DNA of 64,000 nt from Bacillus pumilus (GTDB lineage: Bacteria; Bacillota; Bacilli; Bacillales; Bacillaceae). The stretch lies in contig NZ_CP101833.1 of NCBI RefSeq assembly GCF_024498355.1, positions 3,453,001 through 3,517,000 of the forward strand, given 5' to 3'. The position numbers and the translations under genes are program-made. Positions 20,389-28,854 of this stretch are shown here, one piece after another. The notes beneath the pieces were generated by a model. The model did not search any database and had not been told where the DNA came from. It saw only the letters and a list, made by a program, of their open reading frames with translations. Position 1 is the stretch's first letter. Each line of letters opens with the position of its first letter.

Positions 20389-21071
20389 GATGAATGCACC
20401 TCCAGCTTGACTGGCCACTCTTCCACAGTGAACGCCATTTCCCAGAATTTGTACTCAAGCTGACAGCTTAAGAAGAAGTGCTGTTTCATTTTTTCTTTTT
20501 CTTTCTCACTTGCTCCTTCCGCCCACTGATCAAGCCTTTTGCAAAGCTCAACTGTAACAGAGTCAGTTAACCCGCCATAAAACGTGATCCACTCATAAAA
20601 TGGATGTGCCGGGTCAGGCTGCACGTCTGAAAGCATTCGTTTGCCTATTTCCCAATATGTCCAAGGGCAAGGAAGCAAAACAGCAATAATTTCTCCAAGT
20701 GTGCCTCCCTGTGCGACTTGCAGCATGTGATGAATATAGTGATGAGCACTCGGCGCCAACGAAGCACCTTGAAGCTCATCATATGCTACACCTGCCACTC
20801 GGCAAAGGTTTTGATGAGGATGCGTCTCACTATCTAGTACAAAAGCCATCTGCTGATGGAAAAAGGCAATGTCCTCTCTATCTGTACACCTGCTGATTGC
20901 TGCCGCATAAATTTTAATAAATGCATGTAAGTATTCTGCATCTTGTTTGACGTAATGAATGATCTGTTCCTTTTCAAGCTTTCCTGCTGCCAGCCCTCTG
21001 ACAAACGGATGCTGATAAATGGCTTCAAATAATGGTTCCGCTTCTTTCCTTAATTGCGTTGAAAATGTCAT
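20385..21071 (-). CDS. tenA: Thiaminase II / aminopyrimidine aminohydrolase TenA
   Basis: This 228-residue cytosolic enzyme deaminates base-degraded thiamine pyrimidines to hydroxymethylpyrimidine for salvage. The catalytic Cys is C135 in LLPCPWTYWEIG, and E206 in CQLEYKFWEMAF fits the second catalytic acid. It starts at ATG behind AGGAGGC, directly downstream of a TPP riboswitch. In B. subtilis the first gene of this operon is the thiamine/HMP-binding ykoF. Here a tenA stands in that place. Confidence 0.93.
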   Translation of the reverse strand: MTFSTQLRKEAEPLFEAIYQHPFVRGLAAGKLEKEQIIHYVKQDAEYLHAFIKIYAAAISRCTDREDIAFFHQQMAFVLDSETHPHQNLCRVAGVAYDELQGASLAPSAHHYIHHMLQVAQGGTLGEIIAVLLPCPWTYWEIGKRMLSDVQPDPAHPFYEWITFYGGLTDSVTVELCKRLDQWAEGASEKEKEKMKQHFFLSCQLEYKFWEMAFTVEEWPVKLEVHSS

Positions 21072-21105
21072 AAAAAAAGCCTCCTCTTCTTCAGTTGAAT
21101 AAATG

Positions 21106-21257
21106 AAAAAGCCACCCCAAATGGAGCGGCCTTCTTATCAATTCAATCATGAATAAGACAAGGTCCAGCTCCACTTCCCTCCGCTAGTACGAACTAGATC
21201 AGGTTCAAAGGGTCCAAGATTTTCTCTTGTCTCAGTCATACATGACTCCCCTAGTGG
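21106..21257 (-). ncRNA. TPP (THI-box) riboswitch with terminator
   Basis: The minus strand carries the aptamer core (CCACTAGGGGAGTC, ACTGAGA, CTTTGAACCTGATCTAG, GCGGAGGGAAGTGG) at 21171-21257. A G/C-rich hairpin with a T-run before tenA (about 21106-21135) serves as the terminator. Thiamine pyrophosphate should end transcription, so tenA-ykoEDC is expressed under thiamine shortage. Confidence 0.96.
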
Positions 21258-21318
21258 ACTTTTGTCATTTAATTATCTTTACTCTACACATGTGGCGATT
21301 TGATGTCAACCGCCTTTC

Positions 21319-22446
21319 TTAATTCAATGTTTTAATTGTTGGCAGCTTCTCGATCCCTGCAGCATAGTAAAAATTAAGGACACTGAAGAAATCAATCGGC
21401 TTTCCTGTTTTTAAATCAACGGCTAAAATATGATCGCCGTAATTTGTCAAATCATCAAGGTCTAGGCGTCTTGGTGTTGTCTTCCCGAGAGTATCAACAA
21501 AGGTATCATGATAATATTGCCCGCTTGCAAACGATGATTGATGGTACATAAACAATGTCTCCACATCTAAGTAGACGAGAATGGCCTCTGAGGAACTCGC
21601 ATAAGGAGCTGAGTACGACACTGGTGCCGAAATGCTTTTCACTTTCACACTTGAAATCGAATGGGTTCTCTGTTCATATTTTCCATCATATGAGAAATAA
21701 AACACACGCTTCCATTCATAATCTGCTGTCTTCGATTGCTTGTTATATACTTTTGTGCCATTTGCAAATACATCACCATTTGCATACTCAGCTACAAAGT
21801 ATTGCAGGGTTGACGATAGAGATACAGCACCTGTGAAATTAGGTGGATTTTTTGCATTAACCTGTAACGTGTAGGAGTCTCCGAAGTCTCCACCGCTTGT
21901 GATACCAAATGCGTAATCACCAGCTGGTAAATTGGTTAACCCAAGAAGACTGCCAGCCGGCTGAATGAGATCCGTTGGGTAGGCTTGTCCTGTTTCATAA
22001 TCAACAACAAATAATTGGACGAAATAATCAGGATTTGAAGAGGTAATCCGGCTGATGAGTGCCTGGGGTGAAGACGTGCTTAAAAACCATAAATCAACTG
22101 GATCGTCCTCTGTTAAGACAGCCGATTGGTTGATTGCTAGTCCATCAATGGAGCGTACGGCAGACGTGCGCAGCTTTCCATCTTTAGCGGCTTTTCGTTT
22201 GATACTTATTCCGTTTTTCTTATCTACTTTAAATGTTTTTTTCATTTGCTTCTGTTGAATAGCGGTTCCTTCATCCTGCTTCAAAAACGACTCTTGCACT
22301 TGCTGAATGGCTTTTTCCGTCAGTGGCGACACTTTTCCATCTGATTTTGGCGCTTCTTCTGCTTTTAACGCTGGTGAAAATAAACCTGTTGTCACAAGTA
22401 AAACAGACAGTAAAGCTGCGGTGATTTTTACGTAAAATGCTCTCAC
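21319..22446 (-). CDS. Secreted protein of unknown function
   Basis: This 375-residue protein has a clear signal peptide (basic MRAFYVK, hydrophobic core, likely cleavage at LKAEEA near residue 28). Residues about 110-205 (DDPVDLWFLSTSS...LPAGDYAFGITSGGDFGDSYTLQVNA) resemble bacterial pre-peptidase C-terminal-like beta domains. The rest is rich in Ser/Tyr with no catalytic motif that I recognise. GTG 22446 follows AAGGGG with normal spacing. It is monocistronic, and its upstream neighbour is separated by a terminator at 22545. It is probably an extracellular or wall-associated binding protein; no family name is offered. Confidence 0.75.
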   Translation of the reverse strand: MRAFYVKITAALLSVLLVTTGLFSPALKAEEAPKSDGKVSPLTEKAIQQVQESFLKQDEGTAIQQKQMKKTFKVDKKNGISIKRKAAKDGKLRTSAVRSIDGLAINQSAVLTEDDPVDLWFLSTSSPQALISRITSSNPDYFVQLFVVDYETGQAYPTDLIQPAGSLLGLTNLPAGDYAFGITSGGDFGDSYTLQVNAKNPPNFTGAVSLSSTLQYFVAEYANGDVFANGTKVYNKQSKTADYEWKRVFYFSYDGKYEQRTHSISSVKVKSISAPVSYSAPYASSSEAILVYLDVETLFMYHQSSFASGQYYHDTFVDTLGKTTPRRLDLDDLTNYGDHILAVDLKTGKPIDFFSVLNFYYAAGIEKLPTIKTLN

Positions 22447-22544
22447 AGGAACATCCCCTTTTCCCTCATTTGGGTTTTTTACCCTGTGATCATTTTACCA
22501 TTATTCCAGTAATTGTTTCGGTCTTTTTTAGGACATTTTTATAA

Positions 22545-22576
22545 CAAAAAAACCAGCCGTATGCGTTACGACTGGT
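22545..22576 (-). terminator. Terminator of the DJ-1/PfpI gene
   Basis: AAACCAG(C)CGT and ACGACTGGTTT pair around a short loop, with A and T runs on either side. Confidence 0.85.
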
Positions 22577-22587
22577 TTTTGGTCATT

Positions 22588-23244
22588 TTATACAATGGTT
22601 TTGACAAATAGTCGTGCTGTTTCTGCACTTGATCCTGGGTTTTGTCCAGTAATGATTTGTCCATCAACAACAGCGAATGGCGCAAAAGCTTCTCCTTTTT
22701 CAAACACCGCTCCTTGCTCACGAAGCTTTGTTTCCAATAAAAATGGAACCTTTGATGTCAGCTGAACGGCATCCTCTTCCTCGTTCGTGAACCCTGTTAT
22801 TTTTTTTCCCTCAATAAATGATTTTCCATCACGATCCTTCACATCAACAAAGGCTGAAACACCGTGGCAAACGGCTCCGACTGCACCATTTTTTTCTGAA
22901 ATCGCTAAGATCGCATCAGCTACCAGCTGATTGGATGCAAAGTCGATCATTGGGCCATGTCCTCCCGCAAAGAAGATCCCATCATAATCAGCTGGGTTCA
23001 CATCTGTTAGCGCCTTTGTGTCTTGAAGTAATTCAAATACATCCTGATATTGCGCTGGAACACCTTCAGGAATTGAATTTTTATCTATCGGTACAGTTCC
23101 ACCTTGAATGGAGACAATTTGTACGTCTAGTTCATTTTCTTTAAAGATGTGAAATGGCTCCGCCAATTCTTCTAACCATAAGCCTGTTGGGTGTCCGTTC
23201 ATTTCCGGGCTGCTTGTCGATACTAATAAAACTTTCTTACTCAA
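22588..23244 (-). CDS. DJ-1/PfpI-family protein (class I glutamine amidotransferase fold)
   Basis: This 218-residue cytosolic protein has the nucleophile elbow AVCHGVS (C126, H127) and FFAGGHGPMIDF typical of the Hsp31/YDR533C-like branch of the DJ-1 superfamily. Members act as glyoxalase III-like or deglycase/stress enzymes. The start is placed at TTG 23244, which has AAAGGATG at good distance. The ATG at 23253 would overlap that ribosome site. Substrate is unknown. Confidence 0.85.
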   Translation of the reverse strand: MSKKVLLVSTSSPEMNGHPTGLWLEELAEPFHIFKENELDVQIVSIQGGTVPIDKNSIPEGVPAQYQDVFELLQDTKALTDVNPADYDGIFFAGGHGPMIDFASNQLVADAILAISEKNGAVGAVCHGVSAFVDVKDRDGKSFIEGKKITGFTNEEEDAVQLTSKVPFLLETKLREQGAVFEKGEAFAPFAVVDGQIITGQNPGSSAETARLFVKTIV

Positions 23245-23498
23245 CTTGATCATCCTTTCGATTCATCATGTGGTTATTTTATATTTTGCACAATTAAATA
23301 TCAAGCAATTCGACTTCGATGCAACTCTTTATGTGATACCCGATTTTCTAAAAAATATGCCATCACTTCAAATCTCATCACTATGTCACATTCTGTTGGT
23401 AGGGAATTTCATGTAAAATTGCCATTGAGTGATATAATATGAGGAAAGATTGACAGACCTCTCGTGCTGGAGGGAACTTTTAAAGGAGTGGAAAAGAG

Positions 23499-23663
23499 AT
23501 GAAAACCTATTCGATTGTGATGATCATCATCACGCTCTGTATCATATTGGCCGTCTTCTTGATGAACCTAACAGGGGTCATGTACGGAAAAATCATTTTG
23601 GCTGTTGCCGTAGCTCTTTGTCTGACATCCATTATCCGTTTGATGGGTCTTCGAAAAAGATAA
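23499..23663 (+). CDS. Small two-segment membrane protein, unknown
   Basis: ATG 23499 lies 10 bases after AAAGGAG and opens a 54-residue frame: MKTYSIVMIIITLCIILAVFLMNLTG, then MYGKIILAVAVALCLTSIIRLMG and LRKR. It has two hydrophobic helices with a basic end. A promoter-like stretch (TTGAGTG...TATAAT) lies near 23425. The stop codon touches the palindromic repeat flanking the dispersed element. I recognise no family. Confidence 0.7.
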   Translation: MKTYSIVMIIITLCIILAVFLMNLTGVMYGKIILAVAVALCLTSIIRLMGLRKR

Positions 23664-23877
23664 AGCCGCCCTTATCAGAGCGGCTCAGCTTGTTGACAAA
23701 GGGCTAAAATGATCTTTATTTTAGCCCTTTGTCTTCTTTTCAGCGTGATAGAAAACCTTTGAAGTCTACGTGTACCGGAGCAGAGCGAATTTGAGATTCG
23801 TGAGCACCTGCACGCAGGACTGACACCGAATGCGAAGGTTTGTCTACACGCTGAAAGCCGTCCTTATCGGGGCGGCT
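23662..23877. repeat. Dispersed repeat copy 2 (MITE-like) with flanking duplicated hairpin
   Basis: A 24-bp palindromic direct repeat (AAAGCCGCCCTTATC...GCGGCT at 23662-23685, three changes in 23854-23877) brackets 168 bp. The inner element begins CAGCTTGTTGACAAAGG and ends with the complement of CAGCGTGTAGACAAACC, giving matched inverted ends. It holds a perfect 16-bp hairpin (23695-23710 with 23718-23733). The remaining ~120 bp matches the copy at 2572-2705. The flanking palindrome works as the terminator between the small plus-strand gene and the minus-strand DUF1304 gene. There is no coding capacity. Confidence 0.88.
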
Positions 23878-23887
23878 TTATTTAAGA

Positions 23888-24259
23888 TTAAATCGCCAGC
23901 ATAAGCGCAATTAATGCGAGCAAGGCTGGTACTCCTTGTTTGATGATAATGGATTTATTGGATGTTACACCGCCAAATACCGCTGCGATGATCACACAAA
24001 GAATGAAAAATAGCTGAATCATATATCCAACGGTATTCGATCCGAGAATGAGCCCCCAAATGAGCCCTGCAGCTAGAAACCCGTTATAAAGTCCTTGATT
24101 GGCAAACATCACCTTCACATTTGGATCTTTTTGTAAGTGTTCAGGGAGCCGGAAAGATCTCTTAGCCATCTTTGATTCCATAAAAAACATTTCTAGTAAC
24201 ATGATGACAATGTGTTCTATCGCGACAATTCCTACTAAAATCATTGCTAAAATATTCAA
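23888..24259 (-). CDS. DUF1304 membrane protein
   Basis: This 123-residue protein has four hydrophobic segments and the DUF1304 pattern: IEHIVIMLLEMFF, then MFANQGLYNGFLAAGLIWG and VFGGVTSNKSIIIKQGVPALLALI. Function of the family is unknown. TTG 24259 is the start, 9 bases after AAAGGA, and it lies 5 bases after the stop of the upstream ORF6C-like gene, so the two are co-transcribed. Confidence 0.88.
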   Translation of the reverse strand: MNILAMILVGIVAIEHIVIMLLEMFFMESKMAKRSFRLPEHLQKDPNVKVMFANQGLYNGFLAAGLIWGLILGSNTVGYMIQLFFILCVIIAAVFGGVTSNKSIIIKQGVPALLALIALMLAI

Positions 24260-24264
24260 TTTAG

Positions 24265-24519
24265 TTAATTCCTTTCTGATAGACGATCACGAATCTCTAT
24301 TTTGTCCGTGTATAAATCAAAGTCTTGTATTAATTCTAGCGCTTCAGTAAACCGACTTTGTGGAATGTCTTTCATTTTCCTTACACCGAATTCCCTTTTA
24401 ATAAAAGCCATGATGGTATTGATATGAAGCTTGCCATGGCCATCATACTCCAAATGGCTGCAAAAAGTCTGCATCGTCCCTCGAATCACCTTTAATTGCT
24501 TGGCAGTGACACAACTCAT
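24265..24519 (-). CDS. ORF6C-like small protein
   Basis: This 84-residue soluble protein (TAKQLKVIRGTMQTF...HINTIMAFIKREFGVRKMKDIPQSRFTEALELIQDF) resembles the ORF6C domain normally found at the C-terminus of phage antirepressors. It stands alone, without an N-terminal DNA-binding domain. It starts at ATG behind AGGAAAGGATGAG and heads a two-gene operon with the DUF1304 gene. It may be a domesticated phage fragment. Role unknown. Confidence 0.65.
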   Translation of the reverse strand: MSCVTAKQLKVIRGTMQTFCSHLEYDGHGKLHINTIMAFIKREFGVRKMKDIPQSRFTEALELIQDFDLYTDKIEIRDRLSERN

Positions 24520-24691
24520 TGGTAACGCTCATCCTTTCCTGTTTTTTAACAGCTAAAAAGAACCGTGAATGAAAGAAAACCTTCCAGTCTCTATTATATA
24601 ATGGTTTCATTCGGATATCAAAATAAAAAAGAACAAACATTCGATCAAAAAACGATCATGTGATAAAAATCCTTATCTCAACACATCAAAA

Positions 24692-24724
24692 AGCCGGATT
24701 CAATGGTAGAATCCGGCTTTCTGT
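24692..24724 (-). terminator. Terminator of the InhA-type protease gene
   Basis: AAAGCCGGATTC and GAATCCGGCTTT form a 12-bp stem at the end of the protease gene. Confidence 0.9.
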
Positions 24725-27106
24725 TTAGTTACTTTTAGAAATTAATACCTTTCCAACAGAACGATCCTTACTTTGTCCAATGACTTTAAAGGATAGACCA
24801 TATGTCGGCACATCGCGTCCTGCATCTGGGTTATTTGGATTCACATAATTCTTTTGATCACTAAATGTACGAGTCGGACGAATATAGCGATCTTCCAAGG
24901 TTAAGCCTGTTGTCGCTGTATAATCAATATTCAGCTTCGTACTTGGATTCAAAGAGAATGCTGCATCATGTACTTGGAAACCTGTCGCCGCGATGGAGCC
25001 GTCACTCCATTTCAATACTTGCTGATCCGCATCTACGACACCAAGGAAGCCGTTCCCTGGATGCTTTCCTACCCAGTTATCACTATACGATTGATCGACA
25101 TACCACACGACCAAACCGTTATTATAGCTCATCAGACTTGCTCCACGTTTGATAGACTTTAAGCCTTTATCGACATCAGCATAAGAGCGCCACTCTAGTA
25201 AATAGTATTGCGCTGCATATTGTTTTCCATTAGACTGCGAGAAACCATTGAAGGTGAAAGTGGACGTTCCCTCGGCATCATCTGACCACACTTTCGTTCC
25301 ATTTGCTGTTACGTTCAGATCATCTACGAACAAGCCTGGTAGCGAATAGCCTGCATCGGTTGTGTATCGGAATTGCAGATCGATTTTCTTCCCTGCATAA
25401 GCAGAAAGATCAAAGGCTGCATCTACCCAGCCGTCTGATTTTCCGTCGATGCCATTACCTTCGTTAGCACCTGCTTCATTTCGGTCATTTGTTATGTTAC
25501 CAGCAATGGTTTTCCATTGCTCGGTTCCAGTTTCACGAACTTCTACATATGCATAATCATAATCTTCTTCGATATCGTACCATGCTTTAAACGTAAGCTC
25601 TGCTTTGCTTCCCTTCGACAAATCAATACCTGTTGTCGTCATGGTTGCATTCAAATTGTCACCCGTCCCGCTGAAGTACGCGTATTTCCCCTCGGCAGGC
25701 TTTGTGACCACAATCTCTTTATCTGGTAAATCTACGCGAACCGCATCATGGTTGGTTCCTTTTGTTGCTGCTTCATCAATTAATACTGTTTTGCTTTTCT
25801 TTAATGTTTTACCATCAATGGTTTGTCCTGAAAGCCAGTTGCCGCCATGCAGGTTTTGAAGCATTTCTTTTGCATATGGACTAAAGCCTGTTGGTTCCGT
25901 ACCAGGTACTTTACCTGCCCAGCTCCCACTTGACATGATAGACCAGTAAGAAACGGGCTCTCCTTTACCTGTGTATTGTGTATCATACTCATCAGGAAGA
26001 CCAAGATCATGCCCGAATTCATGTGTGAAAACGCCTGCTGCACCATCTTCAGGCTCAATGGTGTAATCTAATGCTCCTAATTTTCCGCCTTGACCCGCTT
26101 CAGATTCAGTATTCGGAATTTCAAATACATCACCAAGTGACCAGCGGTGAGACCAAATGGCGTCAGAGCCGAGCTGTCCGCCGCCTGCCTCTTCACCTAC
26201 GCCAGCGTGAACGACCATGAGATGATCAATGATGCCGTCTGGCTCGTTATAAACGCCGTCTCCATCAACATCATAGCGGTCCCATTGATCATATTCACCG
26301 AGGTCAATATTCGGATCTTTTGCTGCTGCTTCAAGGGCTTCTTTCACCAATTCACGCGGTCTGCCATCACTGCCTTCATCGTCAGGGACATTCCCGCCGT
26401 AATAAGCTGCTTCATGCTTGGCTGTATACCAGCCAGCAACTGTTCCACTGACCGTGTAACTGCCGCCGGACTGCTTTTCATAATATTGCTTCATGGATAC
26501 TTTTCGTTTTCCATCTGGACCGATGTAGCCATTTTTTCCGAAAAGCATATCTTGATAGTGCTGTTGATCGTACTTGTCATAGTACATATCAGTCTCTTCT
26601 TTTTTAATACTATTATGCTTATAATCTTTAAAATCTACTAATAAAACCAGTACTTTATCATTGCGAACGTCGCCTTTATACTTTTCTTTTTTGACAGGTT
26701 TTACTTGGCTGCCTTCTTTTCCTTTATGCTTCTTTAACTTTTTCTTTTGGGCTAGTTTGTTATGTACTTCTTGTTTGTATTCTTTCAGGAATTCAGGCTC
26801 TTCTGTTAAGGTGCTTGCGCTTTGTTTCATCGCAGCTTCTTCTTTTTTCTTTAGATAGTTCTTTAATGCCTTTTGGGTTTCTGCCTCATTGGCATTGTTT
26901 TTGATTTTCCCTTGTTTTTTCAAGGCTTTGATGAGGCGGTCTTCATTCACGACACTTGCGTCGAATGGAATACCCGAATAATGACCACCGTCTGAGGATG
27001 TTGATTTTTCTGAGGTGTGGGCAGATAGAGGTGTGCTGAAAGCTGTCAATGTGCCTAAACTGAGGACAGCTGTTAGTGCTATGCTCGTCCATTTCCCTTT
27101 TTTCAT
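24725..27106 (-). CDS. Immune inhibitor A-type secreted metalloprotease (M6)
   Basis: This 793-residue secreted zinc protease has a signal peptide (about 1-29), a lysine-rich propeptide to about residue 145 and an M6 catalytic domain. The motif HEFGHDLGLPDE at 362-373 matches HExxHxxGxxD/E. A jelly-roll/MAM-like segment lies around 540-610 and a C-terminal region follows. Acidic loops such as DVDGDGVYNEPDG should bind calcium. Length matches B. thuringiensis InhA. It probably degrades host or environmental proteins, including antimicrobial peptides. It starts at ATG behind GGGAGG and is monocistronic. Confidence 0.93.
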   Translation of the reverse strand: MKKGKWTSIALTAVLSLGTLTAFSTPLSAHTSEKSTSSDGGHYSGIPFDASVVNEDRLIKALKKQGKIKNNANEAETQKALKNYLKKKEEAAMKQSASTLTEEPEFLKEYKQEVHNKLAQKKKLKKHKGKEGSQVKPVKKEKYKGDVRNDKVLVLLVDFKDYKHNSIKKEETDMYYDKYDQQHYQDMLFGKNGYIGPDGKRKVSMKQYYEKQSGGSYTVSGTVAGWYTAKHEAAYYGGNVPDDEGSDGRPRELVKEALEAAAKDPNIDLGEYDQWDRYDVDGDGVYNEPDGIIDHLMVVHAGVGEEAGGGQLGSDAIWSHRWSLGDVFEIPNTESEAGQGGKLGALDYTIEPEDGAAGVFTHEFGHDLGLPDEYDTQYTGKGEPVSYWSIMSSGSWAGKVPGTEPTGFSPYAKEMLQNLHGGNWLSGQTIDGKTLKKSKTVLIDEAATKGTNHDAVRVDLPDKEIVVTKPAEGKYAYFSGTGDNLNATMTTTGIDLSKGSKAELTFKAWYDIEEDYDYAYVEVRETGTEQWKTIAGNITNDRNEAGANEGNGIDGKSDGWVDAAFDLSAYAGKKIDLQFRYTTDAGYSLPGLFVDDLNVTANGTKVWSDDAEGTSTFTFNGFSQSNGKQYAAQYYLLEWRSYADVDKGLKSIKRGASLMSYNNGLVVWYVDQSYSDNWVGKHPGNGFLGVVDADQQVLKWSDGSIAATGFQVHDAAFSLNPSTKLNIDYTATTGLTLEDRYIRPTRTFSDQKNYVNPNNPDAGRDVPTYGLSFKVIGQSKDRSVGKVLISKSN

Positions 27107-27257
27107 ATTGGTTCCTCCCTAATTTGGTAATAAATAATATCTAATTCTAGCATATTCCAATATACTTAAGTCGAAAAACATTTTATTTTCAGAAACTTTG
27201 TGGAAAATGCACAATACGGGAATGAAACGGGCGGAACCATGTGTCGAAAATAAAAGA

Positions 27258-27286
27258 ACCCTAGGCAATAAACGCCTAGGGTGATT
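27258..27286 (-). terminator. Terminator after the ABM gene
   Basis: ACCCTAGGC and GCCTAGGGT form a perfect 9-bp stem after the ABM stop. Confidence 0.85.
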
Positions 27287-27294
27287 GTTGTTTT

Positions 27295-27588
27295 CTATGA
27301 AAGCTGCTCGCCTTGAAAGGCAACAACATCAAGTGGAGCGGCTAAGAATCCTTTTGCCTTCGCTACGAAAGCTTGGAAATGTGCACTTGCATTATGGCTC
27401 TGAACTGCTGCTTCATCTTTCCACACTTCTACCATTAAAAAGGCATTTTCCTTTTCTGTATCCTTGAACAGCTTGTAGGATACATTGCCTTCTTCCGCTT
27501 GCGAAGCTTTCATTAATGCATTAATTTCTTCTAGAAATTCGTTTTCTTTTTCTGGATGAATGGTCATCCCTGCATGAGTAATAATCAT
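27295..27588 (-). CDS. Antibiotic biosynthesis monooxygenase (ABM) family, YcnE-like
   Basis: This 97-residue ferredoxin-like dimeric ABM-fold protein (MIITHAGMTIHPEKENEFLEEI...FLMVEVWKDEAAVQSHNASAHFQAF) resembles quinol monooxygenases. The start at ATG 27588 is set by AAAGGAGACG. It lies 25 bases downstream of the nitroreductase, so it probably belongs to the same redox-stress operon controlled by the MarR-type gene. A terminator-like hairpin (CCTAGG...CCTAGG) follows near 27259-27285. Confidence 0.88.
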   Translation of the reverse strand: MIITHAGMTIHPEKENEFLEEINALMKASQAEEGNVSYKLFKDTEKENAFLMVEVWKDEAAVQSHNASAHFQAFVAKAKGFLAAPLDVVAFQGEQLS

Positions 27589-27613
27589 ATAATCGTCTCC
27601 TTTTGAAATGATA

Positions 27614-28252
27614 TTATTTCCACTCTGTAATACGATCAATCGGTAAGCGGTAAGATGCATAGCCTTCGTCAGCAGCTTTCCCAATTGATAGCAGCATCAC
27701 TGGTACATAACGTTCTTTATCCCAGCCAAATGTTTCAGCGATGACTTCTTTATCATATCCGCCAATTGGGTTTGTATCATAGCCGTGTGCACGTGCAGCA
27801 AGCATAAGCTGCATAGACACAATTCCACCGTCAATTAAGATGGTTTCGCGATTGACTTGCTCTGGAAGAGCGTCAAAATGTGCAGTTAATGCAGCAATTT
27901 GTCTTTCTTTCACTTCTTGCGGCATGTAGCCGTTCTCTACTGCTTTTGAATAAATTTCTTCTAAGTATTCATTGTTTTTCATATCTGCAAATACAGCAAT
28001 GACAGCTGCTGATGTTGACACTTGAGTTTGGTTGAATTTTGCAAGTGGTGCAAGCTTTTCTTTTCCTTCTGGGCTGTCAATAACCATGAAGCGCCAAGGC
28101 TGTGCATTCACTGATGATGGTGCAGTTGTTGCTTCTTCTAAAATCTCTGTCATTTCTTCTTTGCTGATTTTTACAGCTGGGTCATAGTTACGAATCGAGC
28201 GGCGCCCTTTCATAATGTCCATAAAATCGTTTGTTTTTAATGCTGTAGCCAT
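27614..28252 (-). CDS. ydgI: NAD(P)H nitroreductase, YdgI-like
   Basis: This 212-residue FMN nitroreductase family protein has the N-terminal KGRRSIRNYDP, TTAPSSVNAQPWRFMVI and a late GGYDKEVIAETFGW, as in B. subtilis YdgI. Members reduce quinones and nitro compounds. ATG 28252 follows AAAGGAG closely, and the longer upstream frame overlaps the marR gene and is discarded. It is preceded by the MarR regulator and followed by a quinol monooxygenase-type gene, suggesting a quinone or electrophile defence operon. Confidence 0.9.
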   Translation of the reverse strand: MATALKTNDFMDIMKGRRSIRNYDPAVKISKEEMTEILEEATTAPSSVNAQPWRFMVIDSPEGKEKLAPLAKFNQTQVSTSAAVIAVFADMKNNEYLEEIYSKAVENGYMPQEVKERQIAALTAHFDALPEQVNRETILIDGGIVSMQLMLAARAHGYDTNPIGGYDKEVIAETFGWDKERYVPVMLLSIGKAADEGYASYRLPIDRITEWK

Positions 28253-28265
28253 GTGTAACACTCCT

Positions 28266-28709
28266 TTAGGTTGTTTGAATCTTTTCGATGTTTTGTTGTA
28301 TACGGATGAGCACATCAGTGAGAAGCTTTCGTTCTTCATCACTTACGTTTTCAAGCATTTCTGAGATAAATCGTTCTTTTTCTTTTTTAGAAGCTTCGAT
28401 TCTTGTTCTGCCTTCCTCTGTCAGACGGACAAGTGTGACTCGATTATCTTCCGGCTTTCTTCTGCGCGTGACCATCCCTTTTGTTTCTAACTGTTTTAAG
28501 TGACGCGTCACAGCCGCACTATCAATATTTACTTTTTTCTGTAAATCTGATTGGCTGATTTCATCGGCTTGAAATAACAGTGATAGCAACTCCAGTCTTG
28601 ATTGGCTGATGCCCGTGCATGCTTCGAACTTCACGCCCATCATACGGTTCACACACTGCAAACGATATAATATCTCTGCTTCTTCAGAGCAAAATGCTGT
28701 CAATGCCAT
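28266..28709 (-). CDS. ydgJ: MarR-family regulator, YdgJ-like
   Basis: This winged-helix repressor of 147 residues (MALTAFCSEEAEILYR...) has the recognition region ISQSDLQKKVNIDSAAVTRHLKQLETKGMVTRRRKPEDNRVTLVRLT. A cysteine near the N-terminus and another in the first helix may sense oxidants (inference). The start could also be TTG 28703, which has better spacing from GAGGGG. It lies first in the operon with ydgI. Operator-like inverted repeats sit just upstream. Confidence 0.88.
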   Translation of the reverse strand: MALTAFCSEEAEILYRLQCVNRMMGVKFEACTGISQSRLELLSLLFQADEISQSDLQKKVNIDSAAVTRHLKQLETKGMVTRRRKPEDNRVTLVRLTEEGRTRIEASKKEKERFISEMLENVSDEERKLLTDVLIRIQQNIEKIQTT

Positions 28710-28732
28710 CCCCTCTTTTCTATTCAGATCAA

Positions 28733-28767
28733 TTAGTTGATATATCAATCATTGACTCATCAACTAA
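28733..28767 (-). promoter_or_regulatory. Putative MarR operator palindromes
   Basis: TTAGTTGAT (28733-28741) and ATCAACTAA (28759-28767) are 9-bp inverted arms 17 bp apart. A perfect 12-bp palindrome, TTGATATATCAA, lies at 28737-28748. They sit in the promoter region of ydgJ and suggest autoregulation. Confidence 0.6.
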
Positions 28768-28854
28768 TATACACCCATTGTTTGATGATTGCAAGAGGTT
28801 TGTTTCATAAAGTGAAATTTTTTTCAATAGAAAAAGACGAGCTGTACGCCCGCC

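Noticed and set aside
20066..20458. 130-codon minus-strand frame overlapping tenA and ykoE
   Set aside because: Same strand as the operon but out of frame with both genes, Cys/Arg/Ser-rich and with no family pattern.
26147..26641. 164-codon frame opposite the InhA-type protease gene
   Set aside because: Hydrophobic by reverse complement of codon bias only; wholly inside a well-supported gene.
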